From positions 434,001-498,000 of the forward strand of contig NZ_VWWV01000001.1 in NCBI RefSeq assembly GCF_011752815.1: DNA of 64,000 bases, in the 5' to 3' direction. Numbering within the stretch: position 1 is the first letter of the stretch; the number at the start of each line of letters is the position of its first letter. This DNA comes from Enterobacter sp. Cy-643 (GTDB lineage: Bacteria > Pseudomonadota > Gammaproteobacteria > Enterobacterales > Enterobacteriaceae). Below the pieces are notes generated by a model, which worked only from the letters and a program-made list of their open reading frames with translations, did no database searches and was not told where the DNA came from. Shown here piece after piece: positions 9,226 to 18,750 of the stretch. The translations under genes were made by a program, and so were the position numbers.

Positions 9226-10527
9226 GTGAATTCAGTGGCCGTCGCGCTGCAGCAAATGCAGCAGGAATTAGCAGGGGAATTTGCGGATGAACCGGGCCTT
9301 CAACGCCTGTGTGTGCCGGTCACGCTGAGTGACGCGTCCGATCCTCTTGCCTGGCTCACTGCCCAGACACAGTATCCCCAATTTTACTGGCAGCAGCGCA
9401 ACGGTAACGAAGAAGTTGCCGCGCTGGGCGCGTTACTGAGTTTTTCCGCACTGGAAGATGCCCAGGCTTTTTTGCAGTCTCACCCGGAACAACCTTTTCT
9501 GCGCGTCTGGGGATTAAATGCTTTCGATCCGTCCCACGGTTTTCTGTTTCTCTCGCGCCTGGAATGGCGGCGCGTAGGCGGGGAGGCATTTCTTTGGCTG
9601 CATCTGTACAGCAAAACCTCCCTTAAGCAGGATGCGTTGGCGGCGGCCGCGTTTATTGGGCAGCTTCTGCCGGCGAAACTTCTCCCGCAGTTAAATCTCA
9701 AATGCCTCGGTGAAACCCATTTGCCGGAGCAGACCGAATGGCACCGCCTGGTCGATCGGGTGGTCAGCGCCATCAGCCAGAAAGCACTGGATAAAGTCGT
9801 GCTCGCCCGGGCCACCGATCTGGCGTTTTCTTCCCCGGTTTCCGCCGCAGGGTTTATGGCCGCCAGCCGCCGGGTGAACCTGAACTGCTACCATTTCCTG
9901 ATGGCGTTTGATGCGAAAAACGCCTTTCTTGGCTCCAGCCCGGAACGCCTGTGGCGAAGAATCGACGATGCGCTGCGAACTGAAGCCCTGGCCGGCACGG
10001 TGGCTAATCACCCGGACGATGCTCAGGCCGCTAAACTGGGTCAGTGGCTGCTAAAAGATGACAAAAACCAGCGCGAAAATATGCTGGTGGTAGAAGACAT
10101 TTGCCAGCGCCTGCAGGCTGCGGTCGGCGCGCTGGATGTACTGCCGCCGCAGGTGATGCGGCTGCGCAAAGTGCAGCATTTGCGGCGCTGCATCTGGACA
10201 CAGCTCAAGCGTCAGGATGATGCACTTTGCCTTAAACAGCTGCAGCCTACCGCCGCCGTGGCGGGATTACCCCGTGAGCTGGCTCGGGGATTTATTGCCG
10301 TGAACGAGCCTTTTGAGCGTGAATGGTACGCAGGTTCGGCGGGTTATCTGTCCCGTCATCAAACGGAGTTTTGTGTGGCGCTGCGCTCGGCAAAAGTGAG
10401 CCATACCGGCGTTCGTCTTTATGCCGGGGCGGGCATTGTCGCCGGCTCGGTTGCCGCAGAAGAGTGGCAGGAAATTGAAAATAAAGCGGCCGGTTTGAAG
10501 ACGTTGCTGATCGGCAGTGGTAATTGA
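9226..10527 (+). CDS. menF: Isochorismate synthase MenF
   Basis: First enzyme of menaquinone synthesis, converting chorismate to isochorismate with Mg2+. The 433 residues (431 in E. coli) match the chorismate-utilising fold. The segment LDKVVLARATDL carries the general-base lysine (K190 in E. coli). RTEALAGTVANHPDD carries the acid glutamate (E240), and GAGIV with EWQEIENKAAG near the end carries the metal-binding glutamate. The start is a GTG with a good ribosome site; no ATG gives a suitable N-terminus. It opens the men cluster, with menD 82 bases downstream of the stop. Confidence 0.97.
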   Translation: MNSVAVALQQMQQELAGEFADEPGLQRLCVPVTLSDASDPLAWLTAQTQYPQFYWQQRNGNEEVAALGALLSFSALEDAQAFLQSHPEQPFLRVWGLNAFDPSHGFLFLSRLEWRRVGGEAFLWLHLYSKTSLKQDALAAAAFIGQLLPAKLLPQLNLKCLGETHLPEQTEWHRLVDRVVSAISQKALDKVVLARATDLAFSSPVSAAGFMAASRRVNLNCYHFLMAFDAKNAFLGSSPERLWRRIDDALRTEALAGTVANHPDDAQAAKLGQWLLKDDKNQRENMLVVEDICQRLQAAVGALDVLPPQVMRLRKVQHLRRCIWTQLKRQDDALCLKQLQPTAAVAGLPRELARGFIAVNEPFEREWYAGSAGYLSRHQTEFCVALRSAKVSHTGVRLYAGAGIVAGSVAAEEWQEIENKAAGLKTLLIGSGN

Positions 10528-10573
10528 ATAAGCTATTCACGACGCAAATCAATTTAACTCTTGCCATAGTATT

Positions 10574-10579
10574 TATAAT
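10574..10579 (+). promoter_or_regulatory. Possible menD promoter -10 (TATAAT)
   Basis: A perfect TATAAT lies 31 bases before the preferred menD start, inside the 82-base menF-menD gap. No convincing -35 is seen at the right spacing. It may allow menDHBCE to be transcribed apart from menF. Confidence 0.4.
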
Positions 10580-10609
10580 CGAAAGTCGAAATTGACTGCG
10601 GACAATATT

Positions 10610-12280
10610 ATGTCGATAAGCTCATTTAACCGCCGTTGGGCGGGCGTCATACTCGAAGCATTGACCCGACATGGGGTGCGGCATGTGTGTATCGCGCCAG
10701 GCTCCCGCTCTACGCCGCTGACGCTCAGCGCGGCGGAAAACCGCAGTTTCATTTGCCATACTCATTTTGATGAACGCGGCCTGGGCCATCTGGCGCTTGG
10801 GCTGGCGAAGGCCAGCGGTGAGCCGGTGGCGATCATTGTGACCTCCGGCACCGCGGTGGCCAATCTCTATCCTGCGGTGATAGAAGCCGGCTTGACCGGT
10901 GAAAAGCTCATTTTACTGACGGCAGACCGACCGCCCGAACTTATCGACTGTGGCGCAAATCAGGCTGTACGCCAGCCGGGGCTGTTTAGCTCTCATCCTT
11001 CCGCCGCACTTAACCTGCCTCGTCCAACGCACGATATTCCCGCCAGTTGGCTGGTGTCTGCGGTTGACAGCGCCGTCGGCCAGCTTAACGGAGGCGCTCT
11101 GCATATCAATTGCCCCTTTGCCGAGCCGCTCTACGGTGCGCCAGATGACACGGGCCTTGACTGGCAAAACCAGCTCGACGGCTGGTGGGAAGGCAACGCT
11201 CCCTGGCTGCGTGAAGTCTACGAAAATGCAGTACCGAAGCAAAGAGACTGGTTCTTCTGGCGGCAAAAACGCGGCGTGGTGGTCGCCGGGCGGCTTTCTG
11301 CCAGCGAAGGTGAGCAGGTCGCGGCCTGGGCGCAAATGCTCGGCTGGCCGCTTATCGGCGACGTGCTTTCACAGACCGGACAGCCGCTGCCGTGTGCAGA
11401 CCTGTGGCTGAGTAATAGCCAGGCCGTGACCTGTCTTGAGCAGGCGCAAATTGTTATCCAGTTTGGCGGCAGTTTGACCGGAAAACGGGTACTTCAGTGG
11501 CAGGCCGCGTGCAGGCCGGAAGAGTACTGGCTGGTGGATAAACAGCCCGGGCGTCTTGATCCTGCCAACCACCGTGGCCGCCGTCTGATCGCCAGCGTCG
11601 AAGCCTGGCTGGAAAAGCATCCGGCAGAAAAACGGCTGCCCTGGGCCGAAGCGCTAACGTCTCTGGCCTGGCAGACGCTGGAAAAAGTTGAGCAAGGAAC
11701 CCGCGAATTTGGTGAGGCGCAGGTTGCCCAACGCCTGCCGCGGCTGCTACCGGAAGGCGGTCAGCTGTTTGTTGGCAACAGTTTAATTGTGCGTTTGATC
11801 GATGCTTTTGCCCAGCTTCCCGTGGGGTATCCAGTGTACAGCAATCGCGGTGCGAGCGGCATTGATGGCCTGCTGTCTACCGCCGCGGGCGTTCAGCGGG
11901 CAACGGCGCGCTCCACGCTGGCGATAGTCGGCGATATTTCGGCACTTTATGACCTTAATGCTCTGGCGCTGCTGCGCCACGCCTCGGCGCCGTTTGTGCT
12001 GCTGGTGGTTAATAATAACGGCGGCCAGATCTTCTCGCTTTTGCCTACGCCTGCCGAAGAACGCGAGCGTTTTTACTGTATGCCGCAAAACGTGAACTTC
12101 TCCCACGCGGCCGCCATGTTTGAATTGGGCTATCAGAATCCTGAAAACTGGCAGGCGCTTGAAGAGGCCGTTCGTCGGGCCTGGTTGCGCCCCGGCGCGA
12201 CGGTGATTGAAATTAGCGTGCCGGAAACCGCCGGCGCTCAGACCCTGCAGCATTTACTGGCCCAGGTTAGCCAGGCATGA
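10610..12280 (+). CDS. menD: 2-succinyl-5-enolpyruvyl-6-hydroxy-3-cyclohexene-1-carboxylate synthase MenD
   Basis: ThDP-dependent enzyme joining isochorismate and 2-oxoglutarate to form SEPHCHC. From the ATG at 10610 it has 556 residues, the E. coli length, and begins [11 protein letters not shown] as the family does; an in-frame TTG at 10592 would add six residues. The N-terminal Pyr domain shows [11 protein letters not shown] and [12 protein letters not shown]. The C-terminal PP domain shows the ThDP/Mg motif [16 protein letters not shown] with [14 protein letters not shown]. The stop overlaps the menH start (ATGA). Confidence 0.97.
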   Translation: MSISSFNRRWAGVILEALTRHGVRHVCIAPGSRSTPLTLSAAENRSFICHTHFDERGLGHLALGLAKASGEPVAIIVTSGTAVANLYPAVIEAGLTGEKLILLTADRPPELIDCGANQAVRQPGLFSSHPSAALNLPRPTHDIPASWLVSAVDSAVGQLNGGALHINCPFAEPLYGAPDDTGLDWQNQLDGWWEGNAPWLREVYENAVPKQRDWFFWRQKRGVVVAGRLSASEGEQVAAWAQMLGWPLIGDVLSQTGQPLPCADLWLSNSQAVTCLEQAQIVIQFGGSLTGKRVLQWQAACRPEEYWLVDKQPGRLDPANHRGRRLIASVEAWLEKHPAEKRLPWAEALTSLAWQTLEKVEQGTREFGEAQVAQRLPRLLPEGGQLFVGNSLIVRLIDAFAQLPVGYPVYSNRGASGIDGLLSTAAGVQRATARSTLAIVGDISALYDLNALALLRHASAPFVLLVVNNNGGQIFSLLPTPAEERERFYCMPQNVNFSHAAAMFELGYQNPENWQALEEAVRRAWLRPGATVIEISVPETAGAQTLQHLLAQVSQA

Positions 12281-13050
12281 TCCTTCATGCCGTGCCGTAT
12301 TCGGGCCGCCGTTCCACTCTGCCGCACATAGTCTGGCTGCACGGTTTTCTTGGTAGCCATCATGAGTGGCAGGCGCTTAAGCCGCACTTTTCCGACTGGC
12401 CGCAGCTATACCTGGATCTGCCCGGCCACGGCGGTTCCGCCGGTCTTGACGTGCAGAGTTTTGCCGAGGTTGATAGCGCGTTACGAAACACCCTCAAACA
12501 TCACGGTATAAATCACTATTGGCTCGTGGGCTACTCCCTGGGCGGGCGCATCGCGATTTATCACGCCAGTCAGGCTGAGTCGAAAGGGCTGCGTGGCCTG
12601 GTGGTAGAAGGCGGTCATCCTGGCCTGGCAAATGTGGCCGAGCGCGAGGCGAGAGCGCTGAACGATGCCCGATGGGCGCAGCGTTTGATGCACGAAGATT
12701 TCCAGGCCGTGTTGAACGCCTGGTATCGGCAGCCTGTGTTCCATTCTCTTAGCTGTGAGCAGCGCGCGGACTTAGTTACCCTGCGTGCGCAAAACAATCC
12801 CAGGGCGCTAGCCCGGATGCTGGAAGCAACGTCGCTTGCCCGACAGCCTGATTTACGTGAAATGCTCGGCCAGCTTGCCGTGCCGTTCCATTTTATTTGC
12901 GGTGAGCGAGATGAAAAGTTTCGCGCCGTTGCCGCCGGGCTGAACTGCGCCCAGACTCTGATTTCGGGGGCCGGACACAACGCCCACCGTGAAGCTCCCG
13001 CCGCGTTCAGTTCCGCTCTGCTAACCCTCTTTCGTTCCTATGACCTGTAA
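12277..13050 (+). CDS. menH: 2-succinyl-6-hydroxy-2,4-cyclohexadiene-1-carboxylate synthase MenH
   Basis: Alpha/beta-hydrolase-fold enzyme that eliminates pyruvate from SEPHCHC to give SHCHC. It has 257 residues (252 in E. coli). The oxyanion region [12 protein letters not shown] and the nucleophile elbow GYSLGGR (Ser) are visible; the catalytic Asp lies in CGERDEKF and the His in [11 protein letters not shown]. It overlaps menD by ATGA and is followed by menB after 9 bases, so it is a mid-operon gene. Confidence 0.96.
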   Translation: MILHAVPYSGRRSTLPHIVWLHGFLGSHHEWQALKPHFSDWPQLYLDLPGHGGSAGLDVQSFAEVDSALRNTLKHHGINHYWLVGYSLGGRIAIYHASQAESKGLRGLVVEGGHPGLANVAEREARALNDARWAQRLMHEDFQAVLNAWYRQPVFHSLSCEQRADLVTLRAQNNPRALARMLEATSLARQPDLREMLGQLAVPFHFICGERDEKFRAVAAGLNCAQTLISGAGHNAHREAPAAFSSALLTLFRSYDL

Positions 13051-13059
13051 GGATCTTTC

Positions 13060-13917
13060 ATGATTTATCCTGATGAACAAATGCTTTACGCCCCGATTGA
13101 ATGGCTGGATTGCTCCGAAGGTTACACCGATATTCGCTACCACAAATCCAGCGACGGTATCGCCAAAATCACCATCAACCGCCCGGAAGTGCGTAATGCG
13201 TTTCGTCCGCTGACCGTTAAAGAGATGATCGACGCCCTGGCCGATGCACGCTATGACGACAATATCGGCACTATTATTCTGACCGGCGAGGGGGAAAAAG
13301 CCTTCTGTGCGGGCGGTGACCAAAAAGTGCGCGGTGACTACGGCGGCTATCAGGATGCCAGCGGCGTGCACCATCTGAACGTGCTCGATTTTCAGCGCCA
13401 AATTCGCACCTGCCCTAAGCCAGTTGTGGCGATGGTGGCGGGTTTCTCCATCGGCGGTGGCCATGTGCTGCATATGATGTGTGACCTGACCATCGCGGCG
13501 GAAAACGCCGTGTTTGGCCAGACTGGCCCAAAAGTCGGTTCTTTCGACGGCGGCTGGGGCGCTTCCTACATGGCGCGTATTGTCGGCCAGAAAAAAGCGC
13601 GCGAGATTTGGTTCCTGTGCCGCCAGTATGACGCGAAAGAAGCGCTGGACATGGGCCTGGTGAATACCGTTGTCCCGATTGCCGATCTGGAAAAAGAGAC
13701 CGTGCGCTGGTGCCGTGAAATGCTGCAGAACAGCCCGATGGCGCTACGCTGCCTGAAAGCGGCGCTGAATGCCGACTGCGACGGCCAGGCCGGGTTACAG
13801 GAACTGGCGGGGAACGCCACGATGCTGTTCTACATGACCGAAGAAGGCCAGGAAGGGCGCAACGCGTTTAACCAGAAGCGCCAGCCGGACTTCAGCAAAT
13901 TTAAACGGAATCCATGA
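13060..13917 (+). CDS. menB: 1,4-dihydroxy-2-naphthoyl-CoA synthase MenB
   Basis: Crotonase-fold enzyme performing the intramolecular Claisen (Dieckmann) ring closure of o-succinylbenzoyl-CoA to DHNA-CoA. It has 285 residues, identical in length to E. coli MenB. The crotonase oxyanion segments [11 protein letters not shown] and [21 protein letters not shown] are evident. [16 protein letters not shown] includes the Asp characteristic of MenB. The ATG is preceded by aagga. The stop overlaps the menC start region. Confidence 0.98.
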   Translation: MIYPDEQMLYAPIEWLDCSEGYTDIRYHKSSDGIAKITINRPEVRNAFRPLTVKEMIDALADARYDDNIGTIILTGEGEKAFCAGGDQKVRGDYGGYQDASGVHHLNVLDFQRQIRTCPKPVVAMVAGFSIGGGHVLHMMCDLTIAAENAVFGQTGPKVGSFDGGWGASYMARIVGQKKAREIWFLCRQYDAKEALDMGLVNTVVPIADLEKETVRWCREMLQNSPMALRCLKAALNADCDGQAGLQELAGNATMLFYMTEEGQEGRNAFNQKRQPDFSKFKRNP

Positions 13918-14882
13918 TGCGCAGCGCGGCGCTGTGGCGCTTTCAAATCCCGATGGAGGCTGGCGTAGTGCTTCGCGACCAGCGTCTCAAGTTTAGAGAG
14001 GGGCTGCTGGTGCGCCTGACCCTGGGCGAGCGCAGCGGATGGGGCGAAATTTCCCCTCTGCCGGGCTTTAGCCGGGAAACCCTCGCGGAGGCTCAGGCGC
14101 AGGTCGAGCGCTGGCTTGAACGGTGGGTGGCAGATGAATCGACGCCGTTACCCGGGATGCCTTCGGTGGCCTTTGGCTTAAGCTGTGCGCTGTCAGAAGC
14201 AGAAGATAGCCTGCTGCAGGCCGCTGACTACCGCGCCGCGCCGCTGTGCACTGGCGATCCGGACGAGCTGATTCTTACGCTGGCCAAAATGCCGGGCGAA
14301 AAAATTGCGAAGGTGAAAGTGGGGCTGTACGAAGCGGTTCGCGACGGCATGGTGGTTAATTTATTGCTTGAAGCCGTGCCTGAACTTCGCCTGCGTCTCG
14401 ATGCTAACCGCAGCTGGACGCCGCTCAAAGCGCAGCAGTTCGCCAAATACGTCAATCCGGATTACCGTTCGCGCATCGACTTTATTGAAGAACCGTGCAA
14501 AACCCGCGAGCAGTCCCGTGCTTTTAGCCTGGAAACGGGAATTGCCATTGCCTGGGACGAAAGCCTGCGGGAGGCTGATTTTACTTTCACCGCTGAGCCG
14601 GGCGTTTCGGCAGTGGTTATCAAACCGACGCTTACCGGTAGCCTGGATAAAGTGCGTGAGCAGGTTGCGGCGGCACATCGTCTGGGGCTGAAAGCGGTGA
14701 TTGGCTCCTCCATTGAGTCCAGCCTCGGTTTGACTCAACTGGCCCGCATCGCCGCCTGGCTCACGCCGGGAACCCTGCCTGGGCTGGATACTTTGTCCCT
14801 GATGCAGTCTCAGCTTGAGCGCAGCTGGCCCGGCAGTCCTCTGCCGTGTGTTAGCGCAGACAGGCTCGAGCGTATTCGATGA
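13917..14882 (+). CDS. menC: o-Succinylbenzoate synthase MenC
   Basis: Enolase-superfamily dehydratase converting SHCHC to o-succinylbenzoate. It has 321 residues from the ATG at 13917 (320 in E. coli); an ATG one codon earlier at 13914 is equally in frame, and MRSA matches the family start as I recall it. Superfamily residues are visible: the catalytic lysine in [10 protein letters not shown], the metal ligands in [15 protein letters not shown] and AWDESLRE, and the second catalytic lysine in [10 protein letters not shown]. It overlaps menB and, by ATGA, menE. Confidence 0.96.
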   Translation: MRSAALWRFQIPMEAGVVLRDQRLKFREGLLVRLTLGERSGWGEISPLPGFSRETLAEAQAQVERWLERWVADESTPLPGMPSVAFGLSCALSEAEDSLLQAADYRAAPLCTGDPDELILTLAKMPGEKIAKVKVGLYEAVRDGMVVNLLLEAVPELRLRLDANRSWTPLKAQQFAKYVNPDYRSRIDFIEEPCKTREQSRAFSLETGIAIAWDESLREADFTFTAEPGVSAVVIKPTLTGSLDKVREQVAAAHRLGLKAVIGSSIESSLGLTQLARIAAWLTPGTLPGLDTLSLMQSQLERSWPGSPLPCVSADRLERIR

Positions 14883-16234
14883 CCTTTACAGACTGGCCGT
14901 GGCGTCACTGGGCCGATGTCCGTGGTACGAGTGTTGCGCTCCGCCTCGACGATGAGCTCTTAACCTGGCAAACCCTGTGCCAGCGCGTGGATGCGCTGGC
15001 GGGAGGCTTTCGCCAGCAGGGTGTCAAAGAAGGTGACGGCGTTGCGCTCAAAGCGAAAAATGGCCCGCAAACGCTGCTCGCCTGGCTGGCGTTATGGCAA
15101 TGCGGGGCGCGTATTCTGCCGCTAAATCCTCAGCTGCCTGATAGCTTGCTGGCGCAGCTCTTACCATCGATGACGCTTCGCTATGGCATTATCTTGACCG
15201 ACAGCCAGTCTCTGCCGGATGTGACGCCACTGTCGCTGGTCAGGGCGCCTGCCTGGTGTGAAACCTGGCAGCCATCGCGTTTAGCCTCTATGACGCTAAC
15301 GTCTGGTTCAACCGGGTTACCCAAAGCGGCGGTGCATACATTCTCTGCCCATCTTGCCAGCGCGGCTGGCGTACTGACGATGATGCATTACGGGCCAGGC
15401 GATAGCTGGCTTTTGTCTTTACCGCTGTTCCATGTGTCCGGGCAGGGGATCCTCTGGCGCTGGCTGTATGCAGGGGGCCAGCTGGCGATCTCGACCGCGC
15501 AATCGATAAACGAGGCGCTGCGTGGATGCAGTCACGCTTCCTTAGTGCCAACTCAGCTTTGGCGGCTGCTCGAAAAAGAGGAGCCTCTGGCGCTGCGGGA
15601 AGTGCTCCTTGGCGGGGCTGCAATTCCGGTTGAATTAACCCGGCAGGCAGAAGCGCGAGGAGTGCGCTGCTGGTGCGGCTATGGCCTCACCGAACTGGCT
15701 TCTACGGTTTGTGCGAAACGCGCTGACGGTCAGCCTGATGTGGGTGCACCGCTGCCGGGCCGGAAGGTGAGAGTTGTCGATGAAGAAGTGTGGATCCAGG
15801 CGGACAGCCTGGCCAGCGGCTACTGGCGTGACGGGCAGATTATTCCTCTGGTGAATGAGCAGGGCTGGTTTGCTACCCGCGATCGGGGCGTTTTGCATTC
15901 AGGCCGCCTGACGATTGTCGGACGTCTTGATAACCAGTTCTTCAGCGGTGGAGAGGGCATCCAGCCGGAAGAGGTGGAGCGGGTCATTGCCGCGCATCCA
16001 GCGGTTCAGCAGGTGTTTGTGGTGCCGGTGGACGACGCTGAGTTTGGACAGCGGCCGGTCGCCGTGGTTGAGATAAGTGCCGGGTGTGAGTTTAATGATA
16101 TTGCGGTCTGGCTTGACGGAAAACTGCCTCGTTTTCAGCAACCCGTGCGCTGGTTAACCCTGCCACAGGCGCTAAAACAGGGCGGGATTAAAATCTCCCG
16201 CCGTAAATTAATGGAATGGGCAGCAGGGGCATAA
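14879..16234 (+). CDS. menE: o-Succinylbenzoate-CoA ligase MenE
   Basis: Adenylate-forming (ANL) ligase that activates o-succinylbenzoate with ATP and CoA; 451 residues, the E. coli length. The P-loop-like motif [15 protein letters not shown] (around residue 138), the YGLTELAS motif (A5) and the hinge region [20 protein letters not shown] are all present. The C-terminal catalytic lysine sits in [10 protein letters not shown]. It is the last men gene, and the catalase gene converges on it with a 13-base gap. In E. coli pmrD and the arn operon lie beyond menE. Confidence 0.97.
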   Translation: MTFTDWPWRHWADVRGTSVALRLDDELLTWQTLCQRVDALAGGFRQQGVKEGDGVALKAKNGPQTLLAWLALWQCGARILPLNPQLPDSLLAQLLPSMTLRYGIILTDSQSLPDVTPLSLVRAPAWCETWQPSRLASMTLTSGSTGLPKAAVHTFSAHLASAAGVLTMMHYGPGDSWLLSLPLFHVSGQGILWRWLYAGGQLAISTAQSINEALRGCSHASLVPTQLWRLLEKEEPLALREVLLGGAAIPVELTRQAEARGVRCWCGYGLTELASTVCAKRADGQPDVGAPLPGRKVRVVDEEVWIQADSLASGYWRDGQIIPLVNEQGWFATRDRGVLHSGRLTIVGRLDNQFFSGGEGIQPEEVERVIAAHPAVQQVFVVPVDDAEFGQRPVAVVEISAGCEFNDIAVWLDGKLPRFQQPVRWLTLPQALKQGGIKISRRKLMEWAAGA

Positions 16235-16247
16235 CCCCCGCAAGTTA

Positions 16248-17696
16248 TTACTTATTGTTCTTCAGTGCCTGAAGTGCGTTCGCCACTCCTGCACCGTATT
16301 CAGGATGTACCTGGCTGAACAGGCAAATCTGACGGTTCTGAATGTTTTCCGGGACGTCTTTCATCTCACCCGCAATGCGCGCAAACATACGATGATGCTC
16401 TTCATCGCTTAGCAGGTTATACAGCGCGCGCGGCTGGCTAAAGTAGTCGCTGTCTTCCCGATGGTTCCAGTGGTCTGCCGCGCCTTCCAGGCTCAGCGGT
16501 GGCTCGCTGAAATCTGGCTGTTCCTGGAAAACGTTAAAGCTGTTTGGCTCGTAAGTCGCGCCATTGCCGCTGTTGCCATCTACACGCATCGACCCATCGC
16601 GGTGGTAGTTATGGAACGGGCATTTTGGCGCATTCACCGGGATTTGATGGTGGTTCACGCCCAGGCGGTAGCGGTGTGCGTCGCCGTAGGAGAACAGGCG
16701 ACCCTGAAGCATGCGATCCGGTGAGAAGCCAATACCTGGCACAACGTTGGCCGGGGACATCGCCACCTGTTCCACGTCAGAGAAGTAGTTTTCCGGGTTG
16801 CGATTCAGTTCCAGCACGCCCACTTCCATTAATGGATAGTCGCCGTGTGGCCAGACTTTCGTCAGGTCAAACGGGTTATACGGCGTTTTTGACGCTTCGG
16901 CTTCCGGCATAATTTGCACGAACAGCGTCCAGCGTGGGAAATCACCGGCCTCAATGGATTCATACAGATCGCGCTGGGCGCTTTCACGGTCTGCGGCAAT
17001 CAGGCGGCTGGCTTCATCATCCATCAGGTTCTCAATGCCCTGCTGGGATTTGAGGTGGAACTTCACCCAGAAACGCTGATTGTCGCTATTGATAAAGCTG
17101 AAGGTATGGCTGCCAAAACCGTGTATGTGGCGATAAGAGCGCGGTAAGCCACGGTCGCTGAAATCAATGGTTAACTGGTGAAGGGCTTCCGGCAGGTGCG
17201 AGAAGAAATCCCATTTATACGTTGGGTTGCGCAGGTTGGTGCGCGGATCGCGTTTAACAACGTGGTTCAGGTCAGGGAATTTCAGCGGGTCACGGAGATA
17301 GAACACCGGCGTGTTGTTGCCCACCAGGTCCCAGTTGCCTTCCTCGGTATAGAATTTCATGGAAAAGCCGCGAATATCTCGTTCGGCGTCAGCCGCGCCG
17401 CGTTCACCGGCAACGGTGGAGAAACGCAGGAAAAGCTCAGTTTTTTTGCCGACTTCTGAGAATAATTTTGCCCGAGTGTAGCGGGTGATATCGTGGGTTA
17501 CGGTAAAATGACCAAACGCGCCGGAGCCTTTCGCGTGCATACGGCGCTCAGGGATCACTTCGCGGTCGAAGTGGGCGAGTTTTTCAAGGAACCAGACGTC
17601 CTGAAGCAGCATCGGGCCGCGCGGACCTGCGGTAGCAACGTTGTTATTATTCGCAACGGGAGCACCTGCGCCGGTTGTTAATCCTTTCTTGCTCAT
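16248..17696 (-). CDS. katA: Monofunctional heme catalase, KatA type (small subunit, clade 3)
   Basis: 482-residue typical catalase breaking down H2O2. The distal histidine His54 lies in [13 protein letters not shown], the distal asparagine Asn127 in [13 protein letters not shown], and the proximal heme ligand Tyr337 in [14 protein letters not shown]. The short length and lack of a C-terminal flavodoxin-like domain distinguish it from KatE (HPII), and it has no KatG features; it resembles Proteus/Vibrio KatA-like enzymes (inference). E. coli has no such gene here. It sits between menE and yfaZ, where arn/pmrD, ais and nudI are expected. A 12-bp perfect inverted repeat lies 25-67 bases upstream of the start. 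Confidence 0.95.
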   Translation of the reverse strand: MSKKGLTTGAGAPVANNNNVATAGPRGPMLLQDVWFLEKLAHFDREVIPERRMHAKGSGAFGHFTVTHDITRYTRAKLFSEVGKKTELFLRFSTVAGERGAADAERDIRGFSMKFYTEEGNWDLVGNNTPVFYLRDPLKFPDLNHVVKRDPRTNLRNPTYKWDFFSHLPEALHQLTIDFSDRGLPRSYRHIHGFGSHTFSFINSDNQRFWVKFHLKSQQGIENLMDDEASRLIAADRESAQRDLYESIEAGDFPRWTLFVQIMPEAEASKTPYNPFDLTKVWPHGDYPLMEVGVLELNRNPENYFSDVEQVAMSPANVVPGIGFSPDRMLQGRLFSYGDAHRYRLGVNHHQIPVNAPKCPFHNYHRDGSMRVDGNSGNGATYEPNSFNVFQEQPDFSEPPLSLEGAADHWNHREDSDYFSQPRALYNLLSDEEHHRMFARIAGEMKDVPENIQNRQICLFSQVHPEYGAGVANALQALKNNK

Positions 17697-17721
17697 TTAT
17701 GCCTCCTTGGTAGCCAGGTTT

Positions 17722-17763
17722 CACAGTAAAAAAGTGTTTAATTAAATCCTCTTTTTTACTGTG
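17722..17763 (-). repeat. 12-bp perfect inverted repeat in the katA leader
   Basis: Arms cacagtaaaaaa (17722-17733) and ttttttactgtg (17752-17763) are perfectly complementary around an 18-base spacer. It is upstream of katA and read on the minus strand. It could be an operator, a leader hairpin that protects mRNA, or an attenuator, since T-runs fall in the second arm. It does not match the OxyR pattern as I know it. Confidence 0.6.
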
Positions 17764-17955
17764 CTTATTATTCACCTGCTCAATGTGTCATTGGGTGCTA
17801 CCCGGCTGCATTGATCTTGTCACACAAAAAGGCGTCTTTTCATTTTCTTACAATCAAGGAAATATTGGCATTTTCCAGCGCGTTAATAAGATAATGCACA
17901 ACGCCATCCAATGGCATTTTTAAGGGCAGCCCTTTTCTTTTTCAGGAACCAAGGA
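17764..17955. promoter_or_regulatory. Divergent katA / yfaZ control region
   Basis: This AT-rich spacer must contain the katA promoter (minus strand) and the yfaZ promoter (plus strand). A candidate yfaZ promoter has TTGGCA at 17865-17870 and GATAAT at 17890-17895, but with a long 19-base spacer. aagga immediately before 17956 is the yfaZ ribosome site. No gene is seen here. Confidence 0.35.
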
Positions 17956-18498
17956 ATGAATAAATTACTTTTAGCCGGCGGCGCGGGTTTGCTGCTGGTT
18001 TCTGCAGGTGCCAGTGCAATTGGCGTGAGTGCTGAAGTCGGTAAGGAATACACTAATCTCGGCGTGGGTTTTGGCACCGAAAGCAGCGGCATTGCGGTAA
18101 CCGGTAACTATGCCCATAACGACGACAATGGTGATACCGTGGGCCTGGGCCTCGGTTTTAATATTCCTCTGGGGCCGATGATGGCAACCGTAGGCGGTCG
18201 GGGCGTTTATCTGCACGCAAAAGATCGCAAAGAAGGTTATGCGCTTGCGGCGGGTGGCGGTTTGAGATGGCCAATCACTTCTGACATTGCCATTTTTGGC
18301 GATTACTACTATTCGCCGGACTCTCTCTCCAGCAGCGTGAAGGACTACAAAGAGGCTAGCGCCGGTGCAAGCTGGAACTTTATGCGTCCATTCTCGGCGC
18401 AGGTTGGTTACCGCTATATTAGCCTCGGTGGCAAAGACGGCGACCGGACTGACACCGTTGCCGACGGCCCGTATGTGGGCGTGAGCGCCAGTTTCTAA
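17956..18498 (+). CDS. yfaZ: YfaZ-family outer-membrane protein
   Basis: 180-residue protein, the E. coli YfaZ length. The ATG at 17956 begins a signal peptide (MNKLLLAGGAGLLLVSAGASA, cleavage after about residue 21), whereas the upstream in-frame ATG at 17911 would spoil it. The mature part alternates short hydrophobic strands and Gly-rich turns and ends in the outer-membrane-type C-terminus VGVSASF, as for a small beta-barrel. Function is unknown; the family is only named. A palindrome-rich 250-base spacer follows. Confidence 0.92.
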   Translation: MNKLLLAGGAGLLLVSAGASAIGVSAEVGKEYTNLGVGFGTESSGIAVTGNYAHNDDNGDTVGLGLGFNIPLGPMMATVGGRGVYLHAKDRKEGYALAAGGGLRWPITSDIAIFGDYYYSPDSLSSSVKDYKEASAGASWNFMRPFSAQVGYRYISLGGKDGDRTDTVADGPYVGVSASF

Positions 18499-18500
18499 TT

Positions 18501-18528
18501 CTTCAACGCGGCTTTTAGCCGCGCTGAA
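18501..18528 (+). repeat. Palindrome after yfaZ, first copy of cgcggcttttagccgcg
   Basis: The core cgcggcttttagccgcg occupies 18507-18523 and is extended by cttca/tgaag at its ends. The same 17-mer recurs at 18667-18683. This copy lacks a T-run, so it is a poorer terminator for yfaZ than the second copy. Confidence 0.7.
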
Positions 18529-18582
18529 GTTGCTGACAAAGAGGAAAGAAGCGTGGTTTTTCCCTCTTTGTGGTGAGCAGCC

Positions 18583-18604
18583 GAAAATCAATGAATTGAT
18601 TTTC
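18583..18604. repeat. 10-bp perfect palindrome gaaaatcaat/attgattttc
   Basis: Arms gaaaatcaat (18583-18592) and attgattttc (18595-18604) are separated by 2 bases, followed by ccag and seven Ts. It lies midway between the two copies of the cgcggctttt palindrome. No coding frame is seen in 18529-18665. Confidence 0.6.
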
Positions 18605-18665
18605 CAGTTTTTTTGACGATCCCTTTGGCGTTTTATCTCTAACCAGCGGTTGGTCAGTAGTTTAA

Positions 18666-18689
18666 GCGCGGCTTTTAGCCGCGTTTTTT
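18666..18689 (+). terminator. Rho-independent terminator, second copy of cgcggcttttagccgcg
   Basis: The identical 17-mer hairpin (18667-18683) is here followed by six Ts, giving a proper terminator before yfaY. The copy at 18507 carries the same stem, so this spacer contains a duplicated hairpin. Confidence 0.8.
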
Positions 18690-18750
18690 GTGTCTGCCGT
18701 TCTTTGGTGCCTGCGCTATAGTGGGGCGTTCCCCTGCTGCGGAGTAAAAA

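Noticed and set aside
17697..17955. OxyR binding site for katA
   Set aside because: No spaced ATAG/CTAT pattern of OxyR sites could be found by eye.
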